From Phoronis australis (taxonomy: Eukaryota; Phoronida; Phoronidae), in the NCBI GenBank assembly GCA_002633005.1, contig NMRA01001037.1, forward strand, positions 19,789-65,652: a stretch of 45,864 nucleotides of DNA, in the 5' to 3' direction. The translations under genes were made by a program, and so were the position numbers. The notes under the pieces were generated by a model. It was given only the letters and a program-made list of their open reading frames with translations, ran no database searches and was not told the DNA's origin. Shown piece after piece: positions 1 to 10,900 of this stretch (position 1 is the first letter of the stretch; the number at the start of each line of letters is the position of its first letter).

Positions 1-540
1 CCCGCTCTTTGACAAGTACGCTGTGTCTGTTTTCAAAGTCCAGACCCGCGTAGTGGGGCACATCCCTCGCAAGAGCAGCAAAACTTCTGCGTTCTTTTTG
101 AATCGCGGCGTAAGTTTGAAGTGTATACGGACATAACGGTGAGGCTCGTGGTCCGTTACAAATTCAGGCTGTCGGATCTTTCAATTGATAAATTGGAGAC
201 GTTAGAACTGTAGGTAAGGGCATTTTTCGCATGTAGTTCATGGGCTGGGCGCTTACTTTAGCAAAGTCTGAAAACGCGTTGGGGCACTTGTTGAGCCATG
301 GGCGCTAATTAGGGCGAATAGCGGCAGAATTACATACAGCAGCGTAGTTTAATGCACACAAATTACACGTCGTGCAAACCAGTCGGTCATCCCGTTTACC
401 ATCAACAATCCCAGTAGCCTTTGCGCACCCTAATTTCCGGACATGCGCAATCGTTAAATCGATTCGGTTGCAACTCCGCTATTTGTTCAATCGGATGGCA
501 AACGTACAAGTTGGCCGGTTGACCGTTGTAGCAATAGTTT

Positions 541-840
541 CACACCATTAACTTCATTGGGGGTATTTATGGTTGCAGGGCCAGCTCTCTTTTGTTCGAT
601 AATTGCTCTAATCTCCGATGATACTCTCTAGTCTGACTGCCGGGCTGTGCATGCTGGCCATATGCTTCAAAGAGTTACTGCAATGCGTTCGGACAGAATA
701 AATTCTCTTAATAACGTAGGTTGTAGTTGGATAATTTTGGTGATTCGAAAATTAAATGTGATCACAATTTGAATTCAGGATTTTTATTGGTTGCTGTTCA
801 GTATCTTTTATTTTTAACAGCATGCTGTCATGCCAGACAA
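541..840. repeat. Rearranged copy of a dispersed repeat (copies also at 19.8-20.4 kb and 36.4-36.9 kb)
   Basis: Positions about 550-650 on the plus strand match the reverse complement of 20145-20235. They can be read as a hydrophobic peptide containing FMVAGPALFCSIIALIS followed by a stop. Positions about 690-840 match 20010-20160 in the same orientation. In the other two copies these parts lie in one orientation, so this copy is broken or inverted at about 650-690. The match is by eye. Confidence 0.6.
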
Positions 841-1184
841 AAGACTGCGCTCATTAGTGAACAAAATACCTAAACGTTATTAGACGTTCAGAACCGGCAT
901 TGTCTGGTAAAATCATTGAACGCGAGAAAGCTCTAATGGAGAATCAGGTGAAAGACGGCAGAGTTAGGAGATATTCGTTTTCAAATGCCGAGTCTGCCAG
1001 GTTCCCAAGTGACCAGGCGTTCAATTGACGTTTGTTTAGCAAGGAAACGCCGATGTTAAGTCTTTCTACTGCATATATCACTAAAATAGTCCTTATTGCC
1101 GAAACTATGTGCAAGTATTTACTAAATTGTGTAGAATTTCCTTTATAAAACTGCAATGGCTCTAAATAGGCTTAATTTGTCACC

Positions 1185-1256
1185 GGACATTGCAGTTAGT
1201 TAACCCGCTGGCTGCATGGTGCGCAATATGAGGTCGTGGGTTCGAAGCCTGACAAA
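1185..1256 (+). repeat. tRNA-like sequence, possible tRNA pseudogene or SINE head
   Basis: The stretch contains a good B-box-like core (GTGGGTTCGAAGCC at about 1236-1250). About 40 bases upstream is an A-box-like TTAGTTAACCCGCTGG segment. Spacing is tRNA-like, but I could not form a clean acceptor stem, so a functional tRNA is unlikely. A decayed tRNA or the head of a tRNA-derived SINE is the better reading. Confidence 0.25.
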
Positions 1257-2545
1257 AGTTTGTTTCGTTTGAATTGAATATATATTTTTTCATATCGAGG
1301 TTGCTTTGAATGATTTCTTTAACAACAGTGATTAAGTTTGAAGATGAAGTTCATTCAATTTCATATGCAAACATTAATATCATATACAGTGTAAGTGGCT
1401 CTCAGTCTTTTTAGCCACGGTTGAATTTGCCTGCCCCAGTTTCATTAAAAATGGTTCCTGCTGGGATGGCTGGGCATTTTACGTTTTTACTGCACGTGAA
1501 GGCTACGATTGGCATTTGTTTCATTTTTAATCTGTTCAGAGTGAATTCAAAGGTTGCCAGCTGTTGACCCCTGACCCATTTTTGTTCTGTCATGGCTTTT
1601 CTTAACCTTTACTGCTTGCAAGTGGTGGCGTGCACGTCGTCTTCGGTGAAAGCGGAGTTATTTTCACTGGCAGTGAAATTGTTGTCATTGACAGTTTTTT
1701 CGTCGTCGTTGAAGCGTCGGTGTCAGTGTCATTCCTTGGTGTGGTTGACAATGCTGTCTGGATTATAATTTGTATCTTGTTACAAATTGTGTCTTGTTTC
1801 CATAATTATAAGAAGCATAATGCGTGACGCATGCGCATTTATACCTTTGCGATGACCAATGCCTTTAATTTTTCCATGTGTCCCTACAAAATGATGTGCC
1901 CGTTTTCGAAGAAAAAATATTTGACACTTTTTTAAAAATCCAAGTGATAATTTTTGCAACAAATCAGCCAAAAAAGTCGATTTTTGCTATTCATAGGATA
2001 AATTTTCTTTGATCTCATTTATCAATGTACGTCACTATATCCGAATGCTACACAGTCAAATTAACGCAGTACGGATTACGCATATACAATTTTCGCATTA
2101 TTAACAAGTGAAAATGCCTCTTTTATTGAATTTGTTCAAAGACTTAGAATAAACGTATCGTGAACAATCATCGTGCGTGACTTTATTGTGATATGCAGTT
2201 TTGACGTCGCTGTTGGCTCAGTGCCCAGGCATCTAGTTGCTTAAGGCATCATTGGTGCTGTTTTCAGTGCCAGCGTCATCACCAATGTCTTGGTCTTGGT
2301 TGAAATTCCTGTTTTCATTGTCAATCTCAGTTTTAAGATCTTCATTCGATTTCTCCAAGCGTCGCTCTTAAGTGCGCTTTCTTTTTTAATTTCGGCATTT
2401 TAATTTTATCTGATGAGTCCAACACGTCAAAATGACGTCTACTAAATAAGCGAAGTGTCGACCGGACGACAATAGTCGTCGGTGTTCACAGAACATGTCG
2501 TAACAACCATGTTTGACTGAACTCTCGCGAAAATTGACAACTTAC

Positions 2546-2695
2546 AACGCAGGCGTAGACAACAAAGAGAACAGCGGTCTTGACGTAACGATATCTGCTG
2601 GAAAGGTTGTAGTCCGTGGTTTCTTTGACTTCGTCCTTTTGTGACGTCGAGTCTTTGATAATGTTTCCATTGACATCTTCACTCGAATTTTCCAT
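2546..2695 (-). CDS. First coding exon of a second MFSD4/NaGLT1-like transporter (paralog, partial)
   Basis: This exon is closely similar to the first coding exon of the intact transporter at 14118-14297. Shared blocks are NGNIIKDSTSQKDEVKET and SSRYRYVKTAVLF, leading into the first membrane segment. It ends in phase 0 at a strong donor (GTAAGT, plus positions 2540-2545), exactly as in the intact gene. The family transports sugars or related small molecules across membranes by the major-facilitator mechanism; the substrate here is unknown. The ATG used by the intact gene is GTG in this copy. No other in-frame ATG occurs upstream, so I start at the next Met (2693-2695), giving 50 residues. Homology continues upstream of the start (aligned sequence to about 2880), so promoter and 5' leader were duplicated too. 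The remaining exons are not visible, so this is either the head of a gene running off the left edge or an orphan exon. Confidence 0.7.
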
Positions 2696-2826
2696 AGTTT
2701 CAGCCGATCTTAAACTGTCAGCCACAACGCTTCTAGGGTTCAAGAATTAGATCGAAGGTCCATCATAAACACAGTAATTTATTGCAAATCAAGTGGTCAA
2801 GTGACAGCTCTATAGATCTCTCCTTG

Positions 2827-2850
2827 CACGTGTACAGAATTATACACGTG
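2827..2850. promoter_or_regulatory. Paired E-boxes in inverted arrangement upstream of the paralog exon
   Basis: CACGTGTA (2827-2834) and its exact reverse complement TACACGTG (2843-2850) are separated by eight bases. Each half contains a CACGTG E-box, the core bound by USF/MITF/CLOCK-type bHLH factors. The pair sits about 130 bases upstream of the first usable ATG of the paralog. The matching upstream region of the intact gene lacks it, although the sequence on both sides aligns (GGTCAAGTGACAG and ACACTC...GGTAACAA). A regulatory role is inference only. Confidence 0.3.
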
Positions 2851-3870
2851 ACAATTGCAAAACACACTCGTTAGGTAACAAGAACTACCGATAAAGTTCG
2901 CGAGACAAGGCCCTTGTTTTATGAACTTTTCGATTCTTGAAACTTAATAGTCTATATCGTTGGTATATAAGATAACTGAAGTTATAAAGTCGCCTATACC
3001 GGAATAAAATCAGTAAGAAAAATATGGGGAGCAAGCTAGAGTACTTTCTGCCTGAGTGTCTGTCATTCATTGCTGCGTCTCCTAAACCTCTTACAAATGC
3101 TTATTAGGGTTTTCTTGATGTGTTCCTGTAAAGTTGACGTTAGATGGTGACAAAATTAGGATCGATTCGACTACCGACGCGCCCTCAGTGACAACATATT
3201 TTTTATTTGCTTTTGTATCTTCGGAGTTACGTGATCGATTGTTATGAAATTTGGAAATAGGTTTTTATCAAAGAGTCGAGGACACCTTCACATTTTGGGC
3301 GGATTTGGAAGTATTTCGTGTCACATAAAGTCTACTTTAATAATTTTGGAGTCCGATCTTGGCTCCCAATTGTCTATCCGCCATACCGCTCGAAAGGTAA
3401 ATAAATTATAGAATTTGGCAGATGTGTTACTACTGAGAATAAAACGACTGACGGCGATTTTCGAAATGTGTCCGACTATTTTGATGCTCCATGTTGATAA
3501 ACATTCCCAAGCATCATTTACGATGCAGTCCAGTTGGCGCAATTTAACGTCTTGCGTTGTTCTCCCAGTGCTATGGCTTACCTGAAAACCTCGCGATTTG
3601 TACATTCTAGCGCAAATCGAGAGCTCTCGACATTTTTAAAAGAACCAGTTTTTGACCTTATCAATTCACATTTGCTAAATGGCCACACATGAACAGAACG
3701 TTATTTCACCACTATGCAGGACTATTGAGGTACGAGAGATAACTTTAAATAACCATCCGAAATTTTATCGAATTGTTATGTTCACAAATCGCGTTTCAAT
3801 TCTTTAGATTTAATAATTCAAGAATAATGTTTCGTAAAACCAAATTTCTTTGAATTCGTTAAGATATTAG

Positions 3871-4026
3871 CAGTGACGGATTTAAGGAGGAGGGGGCAAG
3901 AGGCCATGCCCCCCTCCCCTAACATTTCCCCAGCTTCCATTTGGCAGTACGGGGATGCAAATGTCTGACGGGAAAAATCCTGGCTAATACTCTGCCCTAC
4001 CTCCCCCCCCCACAACTCAAAATCCT
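3871..4026. mobile_element. MITE, truncated copy of the CAGTGGCGGAT family
   Basis: It starts CAGTGACGGATTTAAGG and runs through G-rich and C-rich stretches, with internal words shared with 16394-16554 (CCATTTGRCAGT, GCAAATGTCTG, GCTAATACTCTGCCCT, AACTCAAAATCCT). The right terminal inverted repeat seen in the other copy (CTAGATCCGCCCCTG) is missing or degraded here. It is a non-autonomous DNA transposon remnant. Confidence 0.65.
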
Positions 4027-5184
4027 GACTGTATATGACCGTTTCCAGACATGAACACCCACTCGCCTAATCGGGTTCCAAGGCACTGGCTGGGATAACA
4101 AGCGTTTTGTGTGTTTATCACTGACCAGACCCAAACTCCCGGTATCGACCATGAAAAATCGGCCTACCGAACCTATAGGAGTCTACACTCCTTGACCGAA
4201 CTCTGTAGGCTACCCGCGGACGTTCAAATACCTATAAATCCGTAACAGTGAAATAAAACAACACGTTTGTTCAAGAACTCGATGTATTTGTAAGGGATTT
4301 ACATCGAAATGTGATTATTTATTGGTGTAAAACGATGCATTCAAGCGATGAGTTGACACCAGTAAGCGTGTTGTGAACGGCTGAACAGACTGCTTTCGAA
4401 CTGATTACGTCATTGGTTAATTTCAACACCGTCTGCAGCCAGGTATCAGGTAAAACAACTGAACTTGGTGTTATCGAGTGGAACTACTCGATCTAAATTG
4501 GTACAAAATATCTAGTTTGTTTTTTGGGTGGCGTTCTCCTTTAAAGTGTGCGCTTACTCTGTATTACATCGTTTCTCTTTGAATGATGGAACTCTCAGGC
4601 TTGTGCAAGAGCTAAGATATTTTGTACATCATAAAAAGTGTCTCGGATGTGACTGATGACCTACGGCAACGAAGAAAACGACAGTTTTGCTCAAGCTCAA
4701 ATTAAATTATGTCAACCTCCCATGCGCGCACCTAGCCTAAAATATAGGAGGGCTCGATTTTTCCAATACGTGGACCTTTTACTGAAAAGAAACTTGGACT
4801 ATGTTCAGACCCATAAATTGTACATTCGCGCCGCATTCCTGTGGATTTTGTCTCATTTTCTCGGACTTTTTGTTTCTCTGAGGCGGACCATTTTGCCCAC
4901 TTCGCTCCAGGTGCCCCCCTCCCCCCTAGATGCGCATACTAGTATGCTTCCGCGTACAAAATTCAGTGGTTTATCCCTTTCTCTGCCCCAATGTTTAATG
5001 CCGACCTGTCGTGAAATTTCTCAGAAGTGGTAAGCATAATATATACACAAAACGCCCGAGAGTGGAGTCGATGAAGTATAATGTCCCACGAGATATTATT
5101 CCGTGTACCGACCGAGACTAGAAAGTTTAATGATCGAATCGGCTAATTACGTCTAGTCGACATTGGCCTATTTTTTAACTTTCC

Positions 5185-5313
5185 ATGTCAGAGGGTAGAG
5201 TTGAAGACGTGCGAGATGTAAATATGGAAAACAATATCACATGGCCGTATTACACTCGACTGATTCAACACGTATTGGATAAATACCCGCATGTATTTTT
5301 AAGCTATAATTAA
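5185..5313 (+). CDS. Short ORF, 42 residues, unrecognised
   Basis: ATG at 5185 opens a 42-codon frame to TAA at 5311-5313. Composition is protein-like and rich in charged and aromatic residues (for example NITWPYYTRLIQHVLDKYP), unlike the translations of the surrounding repeats. I do not recognise it. It could be an exon fragment, a small peptide gene or chance. No splice sites or neighbouring exons support it. Confidence 0.15.
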   Translation: MSEGRVEDVRDVNMENNITWPYYTRLIQHVLDKYPHVFLSYN

Positions 5314-5945
5314 GTTTCTCTTCAGCTTGAAAGTACTAGCACTATGTGTAGCCTCTTTTTGATATTCAGTGTAGTAAGCCAACTCTAAAAAAATATTGTT
5401 GTCGATCTTCATGCCGTCTACATGCCTCGAATCACATTGTCTAAGCTGTAAGTGAATGTGAGCTTAGGGTTTCTTCTACAGTCCGTGCATTTTGGAATAT
5501 TAACCACGTTTTGGTCTAAATATGTAATCTGCAGTTATCGTTAGATTCACTTTCATTTCAAATTTTTAGAATTATTTACACTGAGTTACATTCATCCTTA
5601 CTTCGTCTTTTCGCACTACTTTTAAATTTTAGCACTTTAACTGTATTGTATCACATCTTACAAGACTCAAAATTCAAAGCAAGTGACGCTGTACACATTA
5701 GTAGTTCGTGCCAATGGATAAACAGCCAGATACGTGAACAGAATAATCCACATGAAGACATATAGCAACTTCCATGGCGGTCAAAAATATTAAATTTGGC
5801 TTCATGCTCACACCAATCCAGTCTACTTTCAAACGATTACAGCGACAATCTTGTGTCTGCGGCAAATTTTAGCAAAAGCTCAACTGCCCGCTGTGACAAC
5901 GATGTGCGGAATGATCTGAAACTCTATGTCTGAAACCACAGGTGT

Positions 5946-6189
5946 CAGGGTCTCGTTTCATGAAACTGACTGAAGTTCGGTTTTTACTTAAGTCGAAGAT
6001 TTGTCTCAACCTCCAAACTTTGAAACTTCCACAACCGGTAAGACAGTCAAAGTTAAGACAAAAATTAAGTCATAAACTTTAGATCTCATTCTTGGAACGG
6101 ATGTAAGACAAATTTAAGTTTTATCGTAAAATTGACTGGAATTTAAGATTTGTCTTAGCTAAGCCAGTTTTCTTGGAACGGGCACCCAG
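5946..6189. mobile_element. MITE with imperfect terminal inverted repeats of about 30 bp
   Basis: The left end (CAGGGTCTCGTTTCATGAAA from 5946) matches the reverse complement of the right end (CTGGGTGCCCGTTCCAAGAA ending at 6189). The match continues inward over CTGACTGAAG versus CTGGCTTAG. The interior is rich in AAGACAAATTTAAG-like words in both orientations, so the transcript would fold into a hairpin. No transposase is encoded. A target-site duplication is not clear. Confidence 0.6.
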
Positions 6190-6400
6190 GTCTGTATTTG
6201 TATGCTATTAAATATGTACAGTTGTGCGGCTTTGGTGAGCGCGTTCACGTTCGTGTGGTGTGATTGCGAACGTGCAATTAAGTAAGCCTAGGTACACTTT
6301 GTGTCACCAGTGAAAGGCAAAAAAGCAGAAGAAAAGTCCATTTGCGATGTGAGTGACGGAAAAACACGTATTAGTAAGAGTGCAACTAAATGTCTTCGAA

Positions 6401-6406
6401 TTTATT
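6401..6406 (-). terminator. Candidate polyadenylation signal of the transporter gene
   Basis: TTTATT on the plus strand reads AATAAA on the minus strand, about 490 bases beyond the transporter stop codon at 6892-6894. It is a canonical hexamer at a plausible distance. Other hexamers could be used, and no cleavage site can be seen. Confidence 0.3.
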
Positions 6407-6891
6407 GACAAACATGTCTCATTTAAAATCTAAAGCAGAGGGGGTTACGTCAAGCGGAAATCGCAGGCAAACTTCCAAATAGAATCAGTCAGGTAAGCGG
6501 CAGTGAACCAGATTTGATAATTTCTCGAGTGTAACTAGGAATACTGACTTGATGTAGTGATCCAACCAAAACGCGAATCAAAATTTCAAAAGATGGCGTC
6601 ACTGCATGTAAAACCTCGTATTATAATAAACGAATGTCTGTCTAAATAACATTTCACCATACATCGCTGGCAAACAGTGCACAGCTTGAACAGTTCGGTT
6701 TTTAATATATTAATTCCGACTGTAGTCTTTTCACTTTTTTCCATTTTATGTTTCATCTACTTCAGACCACACAATGCTCAATATGAGTATCTTATTCGTT
6801 TGGCCTGTAATACAAGAACAATCTCCGGTGCTTCGCCATCAATTGAAAAGTGAACGGCAGCAATTATATGGAACGTCATGAAAGAAGCCAT

Positions 6892-7921
6892 CTAGGACTT
6901 GTCAGAAATCACAAGTTCATTCACAAAATCATCTGTTTGTCCTCGTCTTTTGGCACGTTCTCTCCTGTCTCCTCTCCAGCAAGCAGCTGAGTACATAAGC
7001 AGTGTGAAGAATGATCCCGAAGCAAGGCAAACAAAAGCAAAATATAGAATATACTGCGGACCGTGATACTGAAGCAGAATACCAGAAATCAGTTGACCCG
7101 AGAACCCTCCCAGTGCTGAGCTGATGTCGACGACTGCACAGAGAATTCCGGATATAATCATGTAGTTGTTCAGGAAAGCCAGACCGGCTGGTATGGTTGG
7201 TCCGTAGAAGAAGGCTGAAGAAATAGCGAACACCCAAAGATGTATTGTGCTGTTTGTTCCCAAGTAGCATAAGCATCCCCAGCAAACCGTCGTGCTGAGC
7301 AAAAAAGGTAAAAATGCGTACTGTATGGAAACAAAGAAACTCAAAATGGACACAAGTGCTCGACTGAAACACTGTGCCAGTGCTTGCATAGAATCCAACA
7401 TGGCTCCATCCTGCTTAGAAAACTGTAACTCGCTCTCCACGGCGTATGTCATCAAATACGCGTTGAGAACTTCGTCTGCACTTCTCGCACAATAAGAGAA
7501 AACTATCATACAGAAACACATGAAAAATCCGAACAAACAATTCCCTTCAGCACACGATCCTGGATTGAGGAGAGCTATCAGAGAGATGCTTTCCTTCGTT
7601 CTTGTTTTTTTCGTTGTTTTGTCAGTTTTCTTCAAATGCAACAAGACAAATGCAATGCTGGTAGACAAGAAAATCCCACCTATTATACCATACGGTATTT
7701 CTATTCGCGACGGCTTCCAGTTGGCATCTTCAGCAGTAGCATTTTGCCCAGGGAACTCTGTGACGTCATATCCGGTTGCATTCCTCTCTCCTTGCTTGAC
7801 AGATCCTAAGAAAGGTAACGCCAGCAAAGACGCAGCGAACATGCCGATGGTAGCGATACAGTATGCACCGTTGAGCACGACTGATGCCTTTGTTGTCCAC
7901 AAACGCAGAAACGCGTAAGTG
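6892..7921 (-). CDS. Transporter exon 4 (terminal coding exon)
   Basis: 1030 bases, from the acceptor CTAG (plus 7922-7925) to TAG at 6892-6894. It encodes membrane segments from about TM5 to TM12 and a short basic, hydrophilic tail (RRERAKRRGQ). An extracellular or loop insert with N-glycosylation sequons (NAT twice) follows the first membrane segment of this exon. Plus-strand open frames over 7292-7918 are antisense shadows of this exon. Confidence 0.9.
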
Positions 7922-10900
7922 CTAGCTTAAACAAAAGATAAAGATCCGATGTTATGTTTATTTAAAATGTTTAGTACGCTGTAAGTGGTTGGGGTGTAAT
8001 TGGAGCCAATCGCCTACATTTTTGCTTAAAAATAATTTGTTTTTAAACTCAACGTGATCGTCTTTACGACTCAGTTGAAAGAAAATGAAGTCCATTTCTC
8101 TCTTTCTTCAACAGGGGGTGAGATATGACAAGTTGGGCTATCTTCATAACCACGTGATGAACCGTGTGCCAATACTAATCTCCTAATACATGGATATTGG
8201 CAACTACCGAGCGTTCGACCTGTGATGAAACTTGGCACATTCCAGCGCCCTCGAGTCCAGAGGGAGAAACAATCTTTTATCACAGGCCAAAGCACTCTTA
8301 CCTCGAAGCAGAACCTTATCACTTTCCACAAATCACTTTCCGCAAATAGCATAAACTGCGCACGAATAGCTTACCGAGAACCACAACCACACAACGCCAC
8401 CCTTACCACGGGCAAATACGACAGTATGCTCAATGGTCACCAGAAGGTCCTACCATATAATCTGAAAGGTAAATCTTTCGTGTTTGGCGTCAGCGAATCG
8501 TATGAAGAGATGCGTGTTTTTCGAAGTCAATGCTTCGTGTAAAGTTTATATTTACATCAAAATCGTTAATTTTTCTGCCAGAGAGTGTCAGCGTGCGTAT
8601 TAAGGTTGTGTGCTTTGACGCTCAGGGTGCTCTGGTTTGTGACGCCATTCTATCCCCGAGCGTAACGGTGACACGAGTGCATATTATGTCGCGACTTTTC
8701 AACAAAACACATACAGTCTTCGTGAAGTATGAGAAGAAAATTTGTAGTGAAGCCTATCTGGTATTCGCCATTTCGCCATGGAATGCCCCGAAAGTTCGAG
8801 TCACTTTCGTTACAAGTATGTGAAACAAAACATAAAAACTGGTGAGCGCAAGTCGACCACTTGTGATAAGAGTGCCAGTGTGCGGTCCGTGGTAAGAGTT
8901 TGTGTCACGATGCTCCTTTGTTATCTTGGCTAAAATTATATTCACAATGCCACTCATTATTTTCAGTTACCCTGACAAAAAGTTCTTAATCGTGCATGTA
9001 CACGAAAATCCCAGTCTTGTCAGCCGTCTACCTAGAATTGGTGTTTGTTTGAAAGCGCAAGTATCTGTCTAAAACATGATTGGGGAAAATAACATGTACA
9101 AGGAAAAATTGCGTTACTCAAAATAGCAGAGCATGAACAAAAAATGACCGTCGCCTCTCGTACTGGAGATTTTTCAATAGATGGCGGCATGAACCGAAAC
9201 TGGGTTACATTCGGTGCGCTGGTCAACTGGCTAAGAAATTTAATAGGTTTGCAAGAACCAGTCATTGGGTTCACCTGGCCGAGTGAATCAAGTGTTATTA
9301 CTACATTGAGTAGAGTCTGAACTCCATGCACTTAACTTTTTCATCGGTATAAACCTCTACTACATGAAAAAACACACACAGTGAAATGAAGACAAACCCA
9401 GAAATCGCTGAACCAATCAAATGTTCCGGGGAGATGGACTGGGTTATTAGAAAGCAATACACCTACTAGACATGGTTCCTCCCACAGCCAGCCCCTGTAC
9501 GGCGTAAACGGCGCTCAGCACATCGGCAGCACGCGCCCATGGCGTAATAATGACACAGCTGCCGTAAAACAACGTCGTCACAGCTAGCGCCACGTCGTCA
9601 TAGTGCGGGAATCGGTCCAAAAAGAACCCAGTCAAGAGTGACCCAACTGCTCGGCATGGATGTAACAAAGACACGGCCTGGAAAAGATGAATAAGTTTTT
9701 AACGCGAGTTTTCCCGGAGATCACCAACATATTATTCCAGATCTCCTTTGTTTTCTGTGTCGCAATTTCAGAAGAAATGTGCGGACTGCAAGGATTTGGG
9801 GGCCTACCGGCATTCGACTGTTCTGATTCCAGCGAAAACAAAACTGACAGGCAGAAACGGCCTTAGCGTGATTGGCAACAACACAACACTTATAGGCAGG
9901 CACCTTCAATTGATAGTAGGTCTATCGACAGCGACTGAATTAACACAAAAACACACGGTGACACGTAATTTTGGCCACGTGTCATAAAGCAGAACATTCT
10001 GACGCTGTTAAAGTTGTGAAAAAACGTTAAGTACACAACACTACGACTAGATTTCTTTTTTCACGGGTTTTACACGGAACCAAAAAGCAAATTTAATTCA
10101 ATTATTGATCAGCGAATGACATTCTAGTAAACGACAGGCGCACGCTGGAAGAACGCCTGGAGACCTCGACGTCACAGACTTCTATGGTCGGTTGGCGGCT
10201 AATAACAAGGGTCAGAAACAATAGTTTCCAGAATGGTAAAGCCTAACTATAACGGCGAGAGGTTTCATCTTCGGTGTCGAGTCGGTTAACAACACTCCAT
10301 GACTACGAGGACCACAGTGTAACCCGTTCTGTTCTGGTCACGGCCTGAAAATTTGGACAAGAATTGTTTATTTTGTATACTCTTGAAATATTGAAAAGCG
10401 TTAAAGGCCTTTCCCACTGGCTCCGAAGCTTCGGTCAATAGGAACATTTAATTTCGGTCTTGAATCGAAGTTAACAGCGCGAGTTAATTCTGGACTACTA
10501 AAGAGATGTATTTAAAATGACACTAAACCCTCACCTCTCAGTCACCTGCGAATGCGTCATTGGCTTCAATCGGTATGAATCAACTAAAAACTCATCCCTC
10601 CCACATCTCACAAATTGTAAATTATGCTCCTTGGTGGGTGGTCTTTTCCCCACCCTTGCGCGTGCTATAAGCGTAGGTTACGCTTGCCCGCTTAGCAGAT
10701 TTTGAACGGAGTTTTCAAATTTTCCTCCAAATATTTAGCATTGTCGAGGGTTACAGAGAATTATTTTATTCCAGAGAACTTGATGGGAAAGCCGATTTGA
10801 GTATATTTTAATGGGCCAAAGCTGGGTTTGGTAACGTTTTAACAGTGAAGCGTCGACGCTTCGCTACAACGGAAAACTTAACGACAATGCTATCGGAGTC

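Larger units (their letters stand above)
1..2545. other. Gene-free left flank, repeat-rich
   Basis: I find no convincing exon here. Downstream exons of the transporter paralog that starts at 2695 on the minus strand would have to lie in this interval or beyond the left edge. I looked for the counterpart of the intact gene's second exon (GMSTKILGTTMIDL-like) on the minus strand and did not see it. The interval holds two head-to-head pieces of a dispersed repeat (541-840) and a tRNA-like fragment (about 1185-1256). The rest is AT-rich sequence that I cannot assign. Confidence 0.6.
2851..6891. other. Intergenic region between the paralog exon and the intact transporter gene
   Basis: No confident gene. 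It contains two MITEs (3871-4026 and 5946-6189). An open frame at 4656-5033 on the plus strand shares a stretch near 4845-4950 with the repeat at about 18500-18630, so I treat it as repeat-derived. A short clean ORF of 42 codons occurs at 5185-5313. The polyadenylation signal candidate of the intact transporter lies at 6401-6406. Confidence 0.55.

Noticed and set aside
1411-1593. Minus-strand 60-codon frame as the next exon of the transporter paralog
   Set aside because: It has no similarity to any transporter exon of the intact gene and lacks matching splice phases.
4656-5033. 125-codon plus-strand ORF as a gene
   Set aside because: Part of it (about 4845-4950) is shared with the repeat at about 18500-18630, and no splice or domain evidence supports it.
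7292-7918. Plus-strand open frames of 67 and 132 codons
   Set aside because: They are antisense to the strongly supported last transporter exon and have no domain of their own.
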